Below, in pieces: positions 53,381-55,064 of a DNA stretch of 55,064 nucleotides. The position numbers were made by a program, and so were the translations under genes. The notes under the pieces were generated by a model, which did no database searches, was not told the DNA's origin, and saw only the letters and a program-made list of their open reading frames with translations. Source of the stretch: Salidesulfovibrio brasiliensis JCM 12178 (GTDB taxonomy: Bacteria > Desulfobacterota > Desulfovibrionia > Desulfovibrionales > Desulfovibrionaceae); contig NZ_BBCB01000012.1 in assembly GCF_001311825.1 (NCBI RefSeq), forward strand, positions 1 through 55,064. The letters are read 5' to 3'. How positions within the stretch are numbered: the stretch's first letter is position 1; each line of letters starts with the position of its first letter.

Positions 53381-54706
53381 ATGGAAACGCTCATCATCTA
53401 CCTCGCGATTCTGGCGGCAATCGGCCTCTTCGACTGGCGACGCTCCAAGGACTGGGACGGATACGTGTTGGCAGGCAGGGACAAGTCCGCCACCGTGGTC
53501 ACGCTCTCCATTCTCGCTTCGGTGGTGGGTGCAAGCTCCACCATGGGCGTGATAAGTTTGGCCTACTCCGTAGGCTTTCCTGCCTTTTGGTGGCTGGGAG
53601 CGGGGGCAGTGGGACTGATCCTGCAAGGGGCGCTGCTTTCCGGACGGGTTCGCTCTCTCGGAACGAGCACCCTGCCCGACCTCGCCGAGCGCGTTGCCGG
53701 ACCGTGGATGCGCAAAGTGGCAGCCGTGGTCGTGGCCGTTGGCTGGACCGGCATCGTGGCCGCACAATTCGTGGCCGCCGCCGAGATCGGCGTGGCCATG
53801 TCCGGCTTCGACGCCCTCACCATGACGCTCGCCACGGCCGCAGTCATTACCGGATACGCGGTACTGGGCGGCCAGCATTCAGTGATCAGAACCGACATGA
53901 TTCAGTTCGGCTTCCTCGCGGGTGGCCTGCTCTGGCTGCTGTTCACCATTGTAACCGACACTCCGGTGCCTCCCGAAACCTTTACACCGGTCATGCTCAA
54001 CGAGCTCTTCACGTCGGCCCACCTCATGGAATTTCTTCTTGTGGTGGGCGGCTCGTACTTCATCTGCCCGATCATCTTCAGCCGCCTGTTTACGGCAAAG
54101 GACGAACAGGCAGCGAGGCGGGCTTCCCATGCAGCGGGGATCCTGCTCATCCCGATTGCCCTGCTTATCACCGCCATCGGCCTCTGGGCAGGCCAAACCA
54201 TGCCGGGCATTGAAGGCAACATATTGACCACCATCGCGAACACGCACCTGAGCGGCGTGGCAGCACCCATTTTCTTTCTTGCCATACTGTCAGCCATCGT
54301 CTCTTCTGCCGACACCTGCCTGCTGGCTGTCGGATCCATCGTCTCGCTGGACCTCATGGGCAGCCGCAGCGTCAAGACCGTACGCGCAATCGTGGTGCTC
54401 ACCGGCCTCGCGGCCACGGGCGTGGCCCTGAAGCGACAGGACATCATCGACATCCTTCTGCAGGCATATTCGATATTCACGGCAGGACTCGTCCCGCCGC
54501 TGTCAGCAGGACTACTCGGCCGTGGCCGCTTCAGCCCCAACCACTCCATGTTGCTGGCGGGCGCGATCCTCGGCGGGACCATGGCCCTGATTGGAAGCGC
54601 CACCGAGACATCGTGGATATCACTGGCGGGGCTTGGCGGCTCCACGATCCTGAGCGTTGCCGCATGCTTCGCCACGGCGCGCAGTTCGGCCTTCTCAACG
54701 AAATAG
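53381..54706 (+). CDS. Sodium:solute symporter family protein
   Basis: About 441 residues with 12-13 hydrophobic segments, typical of the SSS family (LAGRDKSATVVTLSILASVV, GASSTMGVISLAYSVGFPA, then LSAIVSSADTCLLAVGSIVS, the conserved late segment with Ser/Asp). It should import a solute with sodium; the substrate (proline, pantothenate, an organic acid or other) is not evident. No ribosome-binding site is clear at this ATG; an in-frame ATG at 53345 is an alternative. Its end overlaps the convergent bioD by 12 bases. Confidence 0.85.
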   Translation: METLIIYLAILAAIGLFDWRRSKDWDGYVLAGRDKSATVVTLSILASVVGASSTMGVISLAYSVGFPAFWWLGAGAVGLILQGALLSGRVRSLGTSTLPDLAERVAGPWMRKVAAVVVAVGWTGIVAAQFVAAAEIGVAMSGFDALTMTLATAAVITGYAVLGGQHSVIRTDMIQFGFLAGGLLWLLFTIVTDTPVPPETFTPVMLNELFTSAHLMEFLLVVGGSYFICPIIFSRLFTAKDEQAARRASHAAGILLIPIALLITAIGLWAGQTMPGIEGNILTTIANTHLSGVAAPIFFLAILSAIVSSADTCLLAVGSIVSLDLMGSRSVKTVRAIVVLTGLAATGVALKRQDIIDILLQAYSIFTAGLVPPLSAGLLGRGRFSPNHSMLLAGAILGGTMALIGSATETSWISLAGLGGSTILSVAACFATARSSAFSTK

Positions 54707-55064
54707 CGACGCGAAATCGCAGGACACGACACCGTGCCCGTCCTCATTGAGGGCGGGCATTGTCGTTATGAGCTCTGGAAAACCGAAACGCCGCAGGCCG
54801 CGCCGAAAGGTTTCGAGCGCATGGTCACGCATGCAGTCATCTGCGGCAGGCTGCTCGTTGAAGACCAATCCGGCAAGCGGGGCACCCCTGCCCGCCAGCG
54901 CTTCCAGCGACAGCAGGGTGTGGTTGATGCCGCCAAGCCGGGCGCTCGTCACCAGCACCACGGGCCAACGAGTGCGCTCAAGCAGATCCAGCACGGTGGA
55001 CTGCGGCGTCAGCGGAACCGCAAGCCCTCCGGCCCCTTCCACCAGCAGCGTCTCCACCGCGGCG
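54695..55064 (-). CDS. bioD: Dethiobiotin synthetase, C-terminal part, runs off the window
   Basis: About 123 residues are visible. VETLLVEGAGGLAVPLTPQS is the conserved BioD segment with the catalytic-site loop, and VVLVTSARLGGINHTLLSLE follows. The enzyme closes the ureido ring of dethiobiotin with CO2 and ATP. The N-terminal P-loop lies beyond 55064. Converges with the symporter gene. Confidence 0.88.
   Translation of the reverse strand, partial: AAVETLLVEGAGGLAVPLTPQSTVLDLLERTRWPVVLVTSARLGGINHTLLSLEALAGRGAPLAGLVFNEQPAADDCMRDHALETFRRGLRRFGFPELITTMPALNEDGHGVVSCDFASLFR

Overview
The window reads as a high-GC, Gram-negative, anaerobic bacterium, most likely one of the Desulfovibrionales (Desulfovibrio or Pseudodesulfovibrio type). 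This is inferred from gene content, not from a database match: futalosine-pathway menaquinone genes, a class III (glycyl-radical) ribonucleotide reductase with its activase, a flagellar fliJ-motE pair next to truA, CheV, a sigma-54-type promoter, and a delta-proteobacterial style of ribosomal proteins.

Layout. 1-2.8 kb (minus): start of truA, a MotE-like protein, fliJ, a tiny Cys-rich protein and a large exported protein of unknown function. 2.9-6.2 kb (minus): dinB, cbiA/cobB and a TPR protein. 6.3-10.9 kb: a menaquinone module, with mqnD divergent from a tetR-mqnE-mqnC-mqnA operon; one palindrome lies inside the overlapping divergent promoters. 10.9-11.8 kb: a LysR regulator with a T-N11-A box in front of it. 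11.9-43 kb (minus): one continuous information-processing block. Read in its own direction it is tRNA-Thr, tRNA-Tyr, tRNA-Gly, tRNA-Thr, tuf, rpmG, tRNA-Trp, secE, nusG, rplKAJL, rpoBC, rpsL, rpsG, fusA, then the complete S10, spc and alpha operons down to rplQ, ending in a strong terminator. 43.2-45.8 kb (plus): a tRNA-dihydrouridine synthase, cheV and a glycine-zipper lipoprotein. 45.9-48.6 kb (minus): nrdG-nrdD. 49-54.7 kb (plus): a sigma-54-promoter-preceded SGNH-fold protein, a DUF1844 protein, argC, a PHP-domain hydrolase, a CDP-alcohol phosphotransferase and a sodium:solute symporter. The last 370 bases (minus) hold the 3' part of bioD.

The sequence carries many single-base frameshifts. 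I find them in truA, mqnD, mqnC, rplQ, rpmJ, secY, rpsQ, fusA, rpsG, rpoC (twice), rplJ, cheV and nrdD (twice). Almost all are losses of one G or C in a short G/C run, and most hit genes a cell cannot live without, so they are most simply sequence errors. I annotate each affected gene across its whole span and give the position of the break.

I did not find a clearly unprecedented multi-gene system. The best candidates for new biology are the TetR-controlled divergent menaquinone operon, the sigma-54 promoter with an upstream dyad driving an SGNH protein whose usual catalytic His is Asn, the linked PHP-hydrolase/CDP-alcohol transferase pair, and the uncharacterised exported and Cys-rich proteins next to the flagellar genes.
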